A stretch of 64,000 nucleotides of DNA, taken from positions 62,001 through 126,000 of the forward strand of contig JAJUFC010000009.1 of assembly GCA_029263855.1 (NCBI GenBank). The letters are read 5' to 3'. Both the position numbers and the translations under genes were made by a program. This DNA comes from Candidatus Thermochlorobacteriaceae bacterium. Lineage in GTDB: Bacteria; Bacteroidota; Chlorobiia; Chlorobiales; Thermochlorobacteraceae. Shown here piece by piece: positions 27,975 through 35,538 of this stretch (positions are counted from its first letter, which is position 1; the number at the start of each line of letters is the position of its first letter). The notes under the pieces are model-generated. The model did not search any database, was not told the origin of the DNA, and worked only from the letters and a program-made list of their open reading frames with translations.

Positions 27975-29516
27975 TTAAGTTTGAGCGTTTTGCGACGCTT
28001 CGGGTTCTGCCTCGCGCTCGTCGCGTGCCCCTTCGTGTTCGGCTTCGGCGTGATATTCCGATTGAACGGTCCTGTAGATGTTTTCCGCGATTTTTCGCCA
28101 ATGTTTGCGCTCGTCTTCGGTCATCATCTTCACAAAAGGCTTTGACGACTTCTTATCTTTGCCGCCGCTCTCGAAGAAATCGGCGCGAATCGTTGGCATC
28201 ACAAGAGCGTTTTCAACTGCTTCAACACCCGCATCAATGATTTTTTTCGCTGTGTCCAGCCCTTTATCAAGCAGTTGATAAATCATGTCGTCCCCGAAAT
28301 CTTCGCGGAACGCGATGATGTCTATGTCGTTCGGGTCGTCAGTTTTATCGATTTCGCGATAAATTTCAATCTCAAATCCAGTCAGTTTTTCGGCGAGAAG
28401 AATGTTATTTCCATTTCTGCCGATAGCATATTTGATTTGGTCAGGTTTTAGCATCACACGCGCACGCTTGTTCTTGAAATCAACAAGGACGGACATAGGG
28501 TCTATCTTCGCTGGTTGCATGGCGCGAACGATGTAGATTTGCGGCTCGTCGCTATATGAGACGACATCGATGTTCTCGTTGTTGAGCTCCTTGACGATGT
28601 TTTGAATACGTTTGCCTTTGTGCCCGACGCACGCACCGACGGGGTCGATACGGTTACTTGTCGACTCAACTGCGACTTTGGCGCGCTCCCCTGGAACACG
28701 GGCAATGCCTTTGATGAGCACCAATCCTTCAGCGATTTCCGTAACTTCGCTTTCAAAGAGTTTGCGCAAGAAATTGTCGTCCGTTCTTGAGACAATCACA
28801 CGCATAGGTCCATCTTCGCGCTCTTTTTCAATCTCCGTTCCATCTTCCAACTTGACTTTCACTTTTTCACGTTCCACGCGCTTAATGTAAAGTTTCATGC
28901 GCGGATTTTTGCGCGGGTTATCTTTATGCATCTTCTCCGAATGCGGCAATATCAACTCAATTTTTTGGTCTTTGCTCGTATTGTAAGTGAAAATGGTTTC
29001 TTTATTGCGTATTTGATAGAGCTCAGCGGAAACAATTTCGCCCACGCGCTCCAAGCATTCTTCGTAAAGCGATTGCTTATCTGAATCGCGTCGCTTCTTC
29101 TGAACCGCTTGCTTGATGATTTGAATAGACTTGCGCGAGAGAATGTGCTCGAGTGGAATCGGACCCTCTTCGTAGGTGTCGCCCACTTCCAACGAGTCAT
29201 CGATTTCGCGAATGGTTTTGATGTCGATTTCAATCGTTGGAATGTCGACCTCCTCGACGATGGTTTTAATGATATAAACCTCGAAATCGCCTCTATCGGG
29301 ATTGATAATCACACGTGCGTTCACTTCTGGGTCGTATTCTTTTCGCAGCTGCTTCAAAATCATATCTTTGAGCAAGTCGACCATGTCGGATTTAAGCAAC
29401 GACATGTCGGTTTTCTTGTCGCGCATTTGGTCTGACTTCTCAATCGCCGCAAAGGCTTCCACCAATTGATTTTTGCGGTCTTCCTGTGTGAGTTCTGCGT
29501 TTTTACGTTTTGCCAT
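27975..29516 (-). CDS. nusA: Transcription termination/antitermination factor NusA
   Basis: The 513-residue product has the NusA N-terminal polymerase-binding domain (about 1-180), an S1 domain (about 185-275), and tandem KH domains (GKRIQNIVKELNNENIDVV; IKYAIGRNGNNILLAEKLTG). The C-terminal tail after about 440 is acidic and unlike the repeats of E. coli NusA. NusA slows polymerase and assists hairpin-dependent termination, which matters because the operon leader contains a terminator-like hairpin (30238-30270). It is the second gene of the operon, 138 bases after rimP. Confidence 0.97.
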   Translation of the reverse strand: MAKRKNAELTQEDRKNQLVEAFAAIEKSDQMRDKKTDMSLLKSDMVDLLKDMILKQLRKEYDPEVNARVIINPDRGDFEVYIIKTIVEEVDIPTIEIDIKTIREIDDSLEVGDTYEEGPIPLEHILSRKSIQIIKQAVQKKRRDSDKQSLYEECLERVGEIVSAELYQIRNKETIFTYNTSKDQKIELILPHSEKMHKDNPRKNPRMKLYIKRVEREKVKVKLEDGTEIEKEREDGPMRVIVSRTDDNFLRKLFESEVTEIAEGLVLIKGIARVPGERAKVAVESTSNRIDPVGACVGHKGKRIQNIVKELNNENIDVVSYSDEPQIYIVRAMQPAKIDPMSVLVDFKNKRARVMLKPDQIKYAIGRNGNNILLAEKLTGFEIEIYREIDKTDDPNDIDIIAFREDFGDDMIYQLLDKGLDTAKKIIDAGVEAVENALVMPTIRADFFESGGKDKKSSKPFVKMMTEDERKHWRKIAENIYRTVQSEYHAEAEHEGARDEREAEPEASQNAQT

Positions 29517-29543
29517 TGCTCTAAAAAGGTTTCGCTCTAAAAT

Positions 29544-29571
29544 TTTTCATCTAAAAGTTTTCATCTAAAAG
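29544..29571. repeat. Tandem 14-bp repeat in rimP-nusA spacer
   Basis: Two perfect head-to-tail copies of TTTTCATCTAAAAG occupy these 28 bases, in the 138-base spacer between rimP and nusA. The rest of the spacer shows only a weak GTTCTC/GAGAAC dyad. No gene is visible. Confidence 0.6.
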
Positions 29572-29654
29572 TTCTCGAACTGCCAATAGTGTTTTGAGAA
29601 CACTCGCTTTGAGTCGAACGGGTTGATGACAACAATTTTGATGATAACAATAAA

Positions 29655-30191
29655 TTAAAATTCTACTTCCACAGTGGCTTCCACAAGTTGAGACAAGGGA
29701 AGCATCAAGCGTTCAGCCTCCGTATTTTTTCCTTTCTTTTCCGACACACGCTGCAATGTTAATTCAATCGGCGCGTGTTCGGAAAGATGCACAAGCCGAC
29801 CTTTAACCACGTGATACACATCGTTTGAATCTTTGTATTTCACGCGCAACAATCGCCCGATATTTTTGCGATACTGCCGCTCCAATTTCAACGGTCGCGA
29901 GAGACCGGGCGAGGAGACATCGAGGCGAAAGCGATTCGGAAAAAGGTCTTGAAGTTCAGGCTGAACTTCCACTTCTTCCGCCAACTTTCGGCTCAGCCGC
30001 GCACATGCGTCAATCGTAACACCTTTGTCGGTATCTACATAAATTTCCAGATAATCCGTGCCGTTCACATTTCGGAAGAGCAGTTCCACAAGAAAGAGTT
30101 CCGTTTCACTCGAGTAGCCTTGCTCTCTGTTGTGTTCCGATATTGAGCGCGCAATCCACGCGGTTAACTGTTCAAGACGAGACGACGTCAA
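29655..30191 (-). CDS. rimP: Ribosome maturation factor RimP
   Basis: RimP helps S12 and other proteins join the 30S subunit. The 178-residue product shows the two family blocks: VELLFRNVNGTDYLEIYVDTDKGVTIDACARLSRKLAEEVE in the N-terminal domain and FPNRFRLDVSSPGLSRPLKLERQYRKNIGRLLRV in the C-terminal SH3-like domain. It is first in the rimP-nusA-infB-rbfA-truB-ribF-rpsO operon and has a Bacteroidota-type promoter and a terminator-like hairpin upstream. Confidence 0.94.
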   Translation of the reverse strand: MTSSRLEQLTAWIARSISEHNREQGYSSETELFLVELLFRNVNGTDYLEIYVDTDKGVTIDACARLSRKLAEEVEVQPELQDLFPNRFRLDVSSPGLSRPLKLERQYRKNIGRLLRVKYKDSNDVYHVVKGRLVHLSEHAPIELTLQRVSEKKGKNTEAERLMLPLSQLVEATVEVEF

Positions 30192-30237
30192 TTCCGCAAA
30201 AATGGTGTTTAAGTATGTTGTTTAAGCTCTTTCCGAT

Positions 30238-30270
30238 AACAAAAAAAGTGGGAAGCGCGTCCCACTTTTT
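30238..30270 (-). terminator. Terminator-like hairpin in the rimP operon leader
   Basis: On the minus strand an 11-pair perfect stem (AAAAAGTGGGA with TCCCACTTTTT, loop CGCGCT) runs straight into a T tract. It lies about 47 bases before the rimP start and only about 20 bases after the start site predicted from the promoter at 30298-30329, so it would sit inside the operon's own leader. No minus-strand gene lies upstream for it to terminate. Attenuation is therefore the simplest reading; a two-way insulator is the alternative. Confidence 0.7.
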
Positions 30271-30297
30271 AGCACATAACCTAAATTGACTGCGTTG

Positions 30298-30329
30298 CAA
30301 ATATAATACTCCATCGCTCAACGTCCAAA
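30298..30329 (-). promoter_or_regulatory. Bacteroidota-type promoter of the rimP operon
   Basis: On the minus strand TTTG (30329-30326) is followed after exactly 20 bases by TATATTTG (30305-30298), matching the Bacteroidota consensus TTTG-N19/20-TAnnTTTG. The predicted start of transcription is near 30291, about 100 bases before the rimP ATG. Confidence 0.65.
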
Positions 30330-30356
30330 CCGACCACACGCCTCACCAAAAAGTTC

Positions 30357-30385
30357 TTGACAAACTCTGAAACTTTTCCTATCTT
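30357..30385 (+). promoter_or_regulatory. Promoter of the rrf2-isc operon
   Basis: TTGACA (30357-30362), 17 bases, then TATCTT (30380-30385). This reads as a sigma-70-like promoter and also partly as TTG-N20-TAnnTTxx. Transcription would start near 30392, inside the dyad at 30386-30410, leaving a leader of about 120 bases before the rrf2 ATG. Confidence 0.5.
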
Positions 30386-30410
30386 AATTCCGACAAAAGC
30401 AGTCGGAATT
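30386..30410 (+). promoter_or_regulatory. IscR type-1-like dyad overlapping the isc promoter
   Basis: A perfect 9-base inverted repeat, AATTCCGAC and GTCGGAATT, separated by 7 bases, gives a 25-base site. The core CCGAC-N7-GTCGG equals the core of the E. coli IscR type 1 consensus (YYGACTRwwwYAGTCRR). It directly follows the -10 element, so a bound Rrf2 protein would block transcription. The T run after it also makes it look like an intrinsic terminator, but the predicted start site lies inside its left arm. Confidence 0.5.
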
Positions 30411-30441
30411 TTTTAAGGACAAATACGCTTCTCCTTTGTGC

Positions 30442-30465
30442 AAAGTCGTCTAAATCGACTTTTTT
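30442..30465 (+). terminator. Weak terminator-like hairpin in the isc leader
   Basis: A 7-pair stem (AAAGTCG with CGACTTT, loop TCTAAAT) is followed by three more T. It lies about 50 bases after the predicted isc start site and about 49 before the rrf2 ATG. Its stem is short, so partial attenuation at most is expected. Confidence 0.35.
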
Positions 30466-30477
30466 ATTGATGGAAAA

Positions 30478-30497
30478 TCGGACTAAAAAGGTCTTAT
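30478..30497 (+). promoter_or_regulatory. Second, degenerate IscR-type-1-like site
   Basis: GACTAAAAAGGTC matches 11 of 13 positions of the central GACTRwwwYAGTC of the E. coli IscR type 1 site. It is 17 bases upstream of the rrf2 start codon. A second palindrome, TTTAGATTGAATCTAAA, lies between it and the ATG. Confidence 0.35.
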
Positions 30498-30513
30498 TTA
30501 GATTGAATCTAAA

Positions 30514-30912
30514 ATGCTAAAGCTAACCAAAAAATTTGAATACGGGTTGCTGGCAATTCGCTATATCGCTCAAACGCGAAACGGCGACATTGCAACGGCG
30601 AAAGAAATCGCGGATAAAGCCGGTATTTCTTACGAGTTGGTTGCGAAAATTTTACAGCAACTCACAAAAGCGGAAATCGTTTCGTCCGTTCAAGGCGTCA
30701 AAGGTGGCTATCGGCTCAATAAACCTGCATCGCAAATTTCTTTCACGGAAATCGCCGATGCCATTGACGACCCAATTCAACTGATCGATTGTGCCGACAA
30801 CCCAAATGGGTGCTCGGCATTTTCAGGGTGCGGCATAAAAAAACCGCTCACCGAGATACAGACACGCTTCCGTGAAATTTTTAGCGAAGCAACCGTCGCA
30901 GAAATTCTGTGA
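30514..30912 (+). CDS. Rrf2 family regulator, IscR-like
   Basis: The 132-residue product has the Rrf2 winged helix (LTKKFEYGLLAIRYIAQ; AKEIADKAGISYELVAKILQQLTKAEIVSSVQGVKGGYRLNKP) and three cysteines for a [2Fe-2S] cluster: Cys93, Cys100 and Cys106. The spacing C-x6-C-x5-C differs by one residue from IscR (C-x5-C-x5-C). Position directly before iscS-iscU-iscA suggests that it senses cluster supply and represses the operon when loaded. The dyads at 30386-30410 and 30478-30497 are the likely operators. It is 45 bases ahead of iscS. Confidence 0.92.
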   Translation: MLKLTKKFEYGLLAIRYIAQTRNGDIATAKEIADKAGISYELVAKILQQLTKAEIVSSVQGVKGGYRLNKPASQISFTEIADAIDDPIQLIDCADNPNGCSAFSGCGIKKPLTEIQTRFREIFSEATVAEIL

Positions 30913-30957
30913 AATAAATGACGATATAATTTTTACAACCTTAAACAGAAATAGACA

Positions 30958-32202
30958 ATGGCTCTCGACAAAACATCTTTGGATTTGAGCAGACCGATTT
31001 ACATGGATAACAACGCCACAACGCCGATGGACCCTCGTGTTTTGGAGGCAATGATGCCATATTTCACCGAGAAATTTGGAAATGCGGCGTCCCGCAACCA
31101 CGCATATGGATGGGAAGCGGAAGAAGCAGTGGAGAAAGCCCGCGAGCAAGTCGCAAAGGCAATCGGCGCAAATGCAAAAGAAATCATTTTCACGAGCGGC
31201 GCGACCGAATCCGATAATATCGCCATTAAAGGTGCGGTTGAAATGTATGCCGAAAAAGGCAATCACATCATCACGCTTCTCACGGAGCACAAAGCCGTGC
31301 TCGATACCTGCCGCCGATTAGAACGCGAGGGAAAAGCAATTGTAACATATCTCGCCCCAAAACCAGACGGCATTGTAGATTTAGAGCAACTTGAAGCCGC
31401 TATTACCGATAAAACCATCATGGTTGCGATTATGATGGCGAATAACGAAATCGGCGTCATTCAACCGATGGCAGAAATCGGCGAAATCTGTCGCAAACAT
31501 GGCGTGCTTTTCTTCACCGATGCCGTTCAAGCCGTCGGCAAAGTGCCTGTTGATGTGGACTCGATGAAAATCGATGTGCTTGCAATTTCAGGTCATAAAA
31601 TTTACGGTCCGAAAGGCATCGGCGCGCTCTATGTTCGCCGTAAAAATCCGCGTGTGAAACTTGCGGGCGTGATTGACGGCGGAGGACAAGAACGCGGCAT
31701 GCGAAGCGGCACGCTCAATGTGCCCGGCATTGTTGGCTTGGGCAAAGCGTTGGAAATTGCGATAGAAGAAATGCCAAGCGAAATGAAACGCTTGACTTAT
31801 TTGCGCAACAAGCTCAAAGACGGGGTGATGTCTCAACTTGAAGACTGCTACGTGAACGGCTCAATGGAAAGCCGATTGCCCGGAAATATCAACATCAGTT
31901 ACGCCTACGTCGAAGGCGAAGGTTTGTTGATGGGGCTGAAAGGGTTGGCGGTTTCTTCGGGCTCGGCTTGCACAAGTGCGTCGCTCGAGCCGTCGCACGT
32001 GCTCAAAGCCTTGGGTGTCGGTGATGAACTTGCACACTCTTCGATTCGCTACGGGCTTGGACGCTTCACAACAGAAGAAGAAGTCGATTACGCCATTCAA
32101 ATCACGGTTGAAGCTGTTAATCGTTTGCGCGAGATGTCGCCGCTCTACGAAATGGCGAAAGCGGGCATCGATTTGAAAACGGTTCAATGGAATCATCACT
32201 AA
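30958..32202 (+). CDS. iscS: Cysteine desulfurase IscS/NifS
   Basis: This PLP enzyme converts cysteine to alanine and passes sulfur to the scaffold. In the 414-residue product the PLP-binding Lys214 is in [11 protein letters not shown] and the persulfide-forming Cys338 is in SSGSACTS, on the long loop typical of the IscS (group I) type; [11 protein letters not shown] and TSGATESDN are conserved. Length is normal. iscU follows after 44 bases. Confidence 0.95.
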   Translation: MALDKTSLDLSRPIYMDNNATTPMDPRVLEAMMPYFTEKFGNAASRNHAYGWEAEEAVEKAREQVAKAIGANAKEIIFTSGATESDNIAIKGAVEMYAEKGNHIITLLTEHKAVLDTCRRLEREGKAIVTYLAPKPDGIVDLEQLEAAITDKTIMVAIMMANNEIGVIQPMAEIGEICRKHGVLFFTDAVQAVGKVPVDVDSMKIDVLAISGHKIYGPKGIGALYVRRKNPRVKLAGVIDGGGQERGMRSGTLNVPGIVGLGKALEIAIEEMPSEMKRLTYLRNKLKDGVMSQLEDCYVNGSMESRLPGNINISYAYVEGEGLLMGLKGLAVSSGSACTSASLEPSHVLKALGVGDELAHSSIRYGLGRFTTEEEVDYAIQITVEAVNRLREMSPLYEMAKAGIDLKTVQWNHH

Positions 32203-32246
32203 TCCGAATATTTTTCAACACATTAACGCTAAACACACATCTTATT

Positions 32247-32669
32247 ATGGCTTACTCAACAAAGGTCATTGACCACTACAATAACCCTCGCAATGTCGGC
32301 TCGCTCGATGTCAAAGATGAAGCAGTCGGAACGGGGCTCGTCGGCGCACCTGAGTGTGGCGACGTGATGAAACTGCAAATTCGCGTCAATGAAGAAACGG
32401 GCGTGATTGAAGATGCGAAGTTCAAAACATTTGGGTGCGGCTCAGCGATTGCCTCGTCTTCACTCGCCACGGAAATGCTCAAAGGTAAAACCATCGAAGA
32501 AGCAGAAAAAATTAAGAATACGGAGTTGGTGCAAGAGTTGAACTTGCCGCCCGTCAAAATCCACTGCTCGGTTTTAGCCGAAGATGCCATCAAGGCGGCG
32601 ATTGAAGATTTCAAAAAGAAGCAAGCCGCAAAGCGTGAAAAAGCCCAAGAAGCTTTAGCGAACGCATAA
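32247..32669 (+). CDS. iscU: Iron-sulfur cluster scaffold IscU
   Basis: From MAYSTKVIDHYNNPRNVG the product has 140 residues; the frame is open 20 codons further up, but that part overlaps the iscS end and is not family-like. The cluster ligands Cys37 (with Asp39, ECGD), Cys64 (FGCGSAIASSS) and Cys107 (KIHCSVLAEDA) are present. The LPPVK motif, recognised by the chaperone HscA in other bacteria, is at 100-104, although no hscA or hscB gene is in this operon. The Lys/Ala-rich C-terminal tail is about 12 residues longer than in E. coli. Confidence 0.95.
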   Translation: MAYSTKVIDHYNNPRNVGSLDVKDEAVGTGLVGAPECGDVMKLQIRVNEETGVIEDAKFKTFGCGSAIASSSLATEMLKGKTIEEAEKIKNTELVQELNLPPVKIHCSVLAEDAIKAAIEDFKKKQAAKREKAQEALANA

Positions 32670-32773
32670 GCGATTTTTGATGCGTGAAGTCTTTCCATGC
32701 CATATGTTGAGAGAGACTTCGCGTATCCTTATTCTACGCAACAAGCAGTTAGATTTTATCACCGAATACAACC

Positions 32774-33100
32774 ATGATTACTGTATCCGAAAAAGCACTC
32801 GCACAAGTTGAGCGTCTTAAATCGCAACAAAATCTCGGACCTGATTACGGTCTCCGCATTAGCGTTAAAGGCGGCGGCTGTTCGGGACTTTCTTACGGAC
32901 TCGACTTCGAAAACGAAGAAAAAAAAGGCGACCAAGTTTTTGAAGACAAGGGCGTTAAACTCTTCGTCGACATGAAGTCGTTTCTTTACCTTGCAGGCAC
33001 GCAGTTGGATTTTTCAGACGGTTTGAACGGCAAAGGATTTCACTTCGTCAATCCGAATGCCGCTCGCTCGTGTGGCTGCGGCGAATCATTTTCAGTATAA
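32774..33100 (+). CDS. iscA: A-type iron-sulfur carrier IscA
   Basis: The 108-residue product has the three A-type cysteines, Cys36 (GGGCSGLSYG), Cys100 and Cys102 (SCGCGESF). It carries clusters from the scaffold to target proteins. It lies 104 bases after iscU; the spacer holds no gene. The operon lacks fdx, hscA, hscB and iscX, so it is a minimal ISC set. SufA/ErpA-type naming cannot be excluded by sequence alone; context favours IscA. Confidence 0.92.
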   Translation: MITVSEKALAQVERLKSQQNLGPDYGLRISVKGGGCSGLSYGLDFENEEKKGDQVFEDKGVKLFVDMKSFLYLAGTQLDFSDGLNGKGFHFVNPNAARSCGCGESFSV

Positions 33101-33155
33101 CCATCTACCTCTTAAACTTTGATGCTAAAACAAGCACCAAATCACGGATAGGCTG

Positions 33156-33485
33156 ATGGAAGACATTAGAAAAATTCCGATTAAGTCGCAGGAAGATGTT
33201 TGGTTCTACGAAAAACAAATCAATCTCTTTGACATTTTAGACTTTTTTCCGCCTGATGCAATTGAAACCGCACAAGGCGAAGGCAAGAAACTGCTCCTCG
33301 AAACTGACTTGGGCTGGTCGTTCGAAACCGACATTGAAAAGGGGAAATTTTGCTTTCGCAAAAAGTCAAAGTCGATGAACGGCACAGGCAAATGGGTCGC
33401 TGAATCAGGGCTGAAAGCAGGAGACATGATTTGCATAGAAAAATTGGGAGACTATCACTATAAACTTTTCAAATCTCAATCTTGA
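33156..33485 (+). CDS. Hypothetical protein downstream of iscA
   Basis: The 109-residue soluble product has no family I can name with confidence. Its second half, GKFCFRKKSKSMNGTGKWVAESGLKAGDMICIEKLGDYHYKLFK, has the strand-rich pattern ending in GLKAGDMICIEK that is seen in B3-like and AbrB/double-psi DNA-binding folds; this is only a resemblance by eye. It lies 55 bases after iscA and may be in the same transcript. It is followed after 2 bases by a 50-codon ORF. Confidence 0.55.
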   Translation: MEDIRKIPIKSQEDVWFYEKQINLFDILDFFPPDAIETAQGEGKKLLLETDLGWSFETDIEKGKFCFRKKSKSMNGTGKWVAESGLKAGDMICIEKLGDYHYKLFKSQS

Positions 33486-33487
33486 CC

Positions 33488-33640
33488 ATGGAGATTCTTT
33501 CAACATTAAGTGCAACCGCACTGTTTTTAGGACTGTGCTTGGATTTCCCGCGCCAAATCGTGCAATCCTATTTCAGCGAAATGTTCCGTGCAAAAGAGGC
33601 AGAAATACTTACACTCGAACTCAATCCCAATCAAAATTAA
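33488..33640 (+). CDS. 50-residue small ORF, possible small protein
   Basis: An ATG at 33488, two bases after the previous stop, opens a frame of 50 codons ending 8 bases before the DUF2480 start. The product starts MEILSTLSATALFLGLCLDF, a hydrophobic stretch long enough for a membrane helix, followed by an amphipathic part ending NPNQN. The tight packing between two genes supports translation; no family is recognised, and the region could equally be spacer. Confidence 0.4.
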   Translation: MEILSTLSATALFLGLCLDFPRQIVQSYFSEMFRAKEAEILTLELNPNQN

Positions 33641-33648
33641 CTTTGGCT

Positions 33649-33930
33649 ATGGAAAACAAAGCGTTGTTGGAATTTGATATTCAAGATTTTTTATGGAATG
33701 GTATTTTGAAGGAATCGGTCTTCCGTGAAAAATTGGAAGCGCATGATTGGACGCAGTATGACGGAAAAAAAGTGATTATCAAGGGGTGTGGTTCAACACC
33801 GATTCCGACTTGGGCATATATGGTCGTTACGGGCTACTTGGTGCAACACGCACAAAAGGTGATGTATGGCGAAGCATGCGCCGCCGTTCCGATTTTCAAA
33901 AGAGGCAAGGAAGTTGAACAGACTGCATAA
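33649..33930 (+). CDS. DUF2480-like protein, short form
   Basis: From MENKALLEFDIQDFLW the product has 93 residues. The core FDIQDFLWNGILKESVFREKLEAHDWTQYDGKKVIIKG ... IPTWAYMVVTGYLVQHAQKVMYGE matches DUF2480, a Bacteroidota/Chlorobiota family of unknown function usually of about 165 residues. Here the usual N-terminal part and the C-terminal tail are missing, yet no frameshift is visible, so it may be a natural short form. The frame is open 38 codons upstream of this start without family similarity. A terminator follows at 33967. Confidence 0.75.
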   Translation: MENKALLEFDIQDFLWNGILKESVFREKLEAHDWTQYDGKKVIIKGCGSTPIPTWAYMVVTGYLVQHAQKVMYGEACAAVPIFKRGKEVEQTA

Positions 33931-33966
33931 GTGAACTTTTATCCAAATATTTCATTTGGACATTTT

Positions 33967-33990
33967 AGTCGCTCTTGAAGCGGCTTTTTT
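33967..33990 (+). terminator. Terminator of the isc operon region
   Basis: A 7-pair stem with one G-U pair (AGTCGCT with AGCGGCT, loop CTTGA) runs into TTTTTT, 37 bases after the DUF2480 stop. It ends at the convergent ubiA-type gene and closes the isc-DUF2480 transcription unit. Confidence 0.8.
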
Positions 33991-33991
33991 G

Positions 33992-34831
33992 CTATGCTTT
34001 CCCCAAAGCCACAGACATGATCCCAAATGCCATAGCCACTTTGAGCAAGGTATTTTGCCGATATAAATTTTCTTTTGTGGGATTATGCCACGCTTTAACC
34101 ATAACATAAAGCAGCGGGAGATTTGTGCCAAGCATCACGACGAGGAAATATACCAGTCCATATTCCCTTGTCCAATAAGGCACAACGGTCATGCATATCA
34201 TAAGCGCGAAAATGAGCGTTATGAGCGAGAGCGTCGCAGTTGCGCCGAAGCGAATGGGAATCGTCGTTGCGCCTAAGGCTTTATCGCCTTCAACATCTTC
34301 CAAATCTTTGAGCATTTCGCGCCCCAAGTTCAAGAGAAATGAAAAGATGGTTGGATAAAAGACGTTCTGCACCTCGCCTGTTGAGGCGGCACCGTAGAGA
34401 AATCCTAAACTCACCAATATGGAAATGACAAGGTTGCCGATGAAGAGCATGCGTTTGAAGTATCGGCTGTAAATGTAGAGCATGGGAATGGTGAAGAGTG
34501 CCATGAGGAGGTTAAGCGGGGTGAGAAAAAAAGAGATGATGAGCGCGATAAGGTTGAGAATGAGCCAATATCGGAAGGCGTGCGTGCGTGAAAGCGCGCC
34601 GCGTGCGAGCGGTCGCTTTGGCTTGTTAATACGGTCAATTTCAATATCAAAATAATCGTTAATCACATTGCCCGCGCCGCCGATGAGAATAGTTGCTAAA
34701 CCTGCAAGATAAGTATCGAGTTGAGAAAACACGCCACTGCCTACTGCGACAAACGCGCCGAGCAATGTGCCAAAGAAGAGAATAATAATGTTGGACGGGC
34801 GAAGCAGTTCAAGATACGCCATGCGTTTCAA
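33992..34831 (-). CDS. UbiA family prenyltransferase (DGGGP synthase-like)
   Basis: The 279-residue product has about eight or nine membrane helices and the two aspartate motifs of UbiA enzymes: Asn58-Asp59 ... Asp62 ... Asp66 (NDYFDIEIDRINKPKRPL) and DLEDVEGD at 176-183. The sequence is closest in feel to geranylgeranylglycerol-phosphate geranylgeranyltransferase (digeranylgeranylglyceryl phosphate synthase) and to the related Bacteroidota enzymes annotated that way, rather than to MenA, UbiA or BchG/ChlG. FCB-group bacteria are known to encode archaeal-type ether-lipid genes, so such a role is possible; quinone or bacteriochlorophyll prenylation are alternatives. It overlaps the REC-HisKA gene by 4 bases. 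Confidence 0.82.
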   Translation of the reverse strand: MKRMAYLELLRPSNIIILFFGTLLGAFVAVGSGVFSQLDTYLAGLATILIGGAGNVINDYFDIEIDRINKPKRPLARGALSRTHAFRYWLILNLIALIISFFLTPLNLLMALFTIPMLYIYSRYFKRMLFIGNLVISILVSLGFLYGAASTGEVQNVFYPTIFSFLLNLGREMLKDLEDVEGDKALGATTIPIRFGATATLSLITLIFALMICMTVVPYWTREYGLVYFLVVMLGTNLPLLYVMVKAWHNPTKENLYRQNTLLKVAMAFGIMSVALGKA

Positions 34832-35538
34832 GGCTCTGATGCGGCGGAGTTGTTTGCGTCGATATCCACCATTTGAATGCCGTCGTTGTAAGTTTTAACA
34901 CGATAGTCTTTGAGGCTCGTAAGTTTTTTGACGATTTCACCGATGCGTTTGCCTTGCTCGTAACTGCGGTCAATCATCTGTAAAATTCGGTCAACATTAC
35001 TTTCCACGAGGTTCTCGCGTTGAATTTTTTTCTTGACCAGCTCGAGATAGCCGAGCAAGCCAGTAAGGGGGTTGTTGATTTCGTGGCTCACTGCCGCCGC
35101 CATTTCGGCGTAGGTTTGCATTTTTTGATGATGAACAAGCTGCTGTTGGAGTTTGATGATGCGTTTAGCCACGAGAATGCGCGCTTGAAGTTCGGCGATT
35201 TTGACAGGCTTCTCGAGATAGTCGTCGACACCTTGTGTGAGCGCGGTGATTTTATCTTCTGTGCCGCCTCTGCCAGTGAGCATGATAAAGTAGATAGATG
35301 CGGTGTCTGAATTTGCGCGAAGCAATTTAACGAAATCGAGTCCGTCGCGGTCGGGCATCGACCAATCGCAGATGATAATTTCGGGCTTTTCTTGTGCGAT
35401 GAGCATTTCAGCAGCGTCGACGCTCATTGCAGTTCGTGGACGAATGCCTTTCCCTATCAGTTGATATTCTGTGGCTTTGAGCGAGGATTCATCGTCATCG
35501 ACAACGAGAATTTTCGGCACGTCGCTTGGGTGTATCAT
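34828..35538 (-). CDS. Response regulator receiver fused to HisKA domain, no catalytic domain
   Basis: The 236-residue product has an N-terminal receiver domain (about 8-125) with the acidic pocket DDD in VVDDDE, phospho-acceptor Asp58 ([12 protein letters not shown]), Thr in MLTGRGG and Lys110-Pro (LEKP). A coiled linker leads to a HisKA dimerisation domain with His152 in [19 protein letters not shown]. The HATPase_c domain that should follow is absent: after about 205 the protein ends in a short tail. It therefore cannot phosphorylate itself and may act as a phosphotransfer or scaffold protein. It overlaps thyX and the prenyltransferase gene by 4 bases each. Confidence 0.88.
   Translation of the reverse strand: MIHPSDVPKILVVDDDESSLKATEYQLIGKGIRPRTAMSVDAAEMLIAQEKPEIIICDWSMPDRDGLDFVKLLRANSDTASIYFIMLTGRGGTEDKITALTQGVDDYLEKPVKIAELQARILVAKRIIKLQQQLVHHQKMQTYAEMAAAVSHEINNPLTGLLGYLELVKKKIQRENLVESNVDRILQMIDRSYEQGKRIGEIVKKLTSLKDYRVKTYNDGIQMVDIDANNSAASEP

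Noticed and set aside
30386-30415. Dyad before the isc operon taken as a simple terminator
   Set aside because: No plus-strand gene precedes it and the predicted start site lies inside its left arm; an operator explains it better, although terminator function cannot be excluded.
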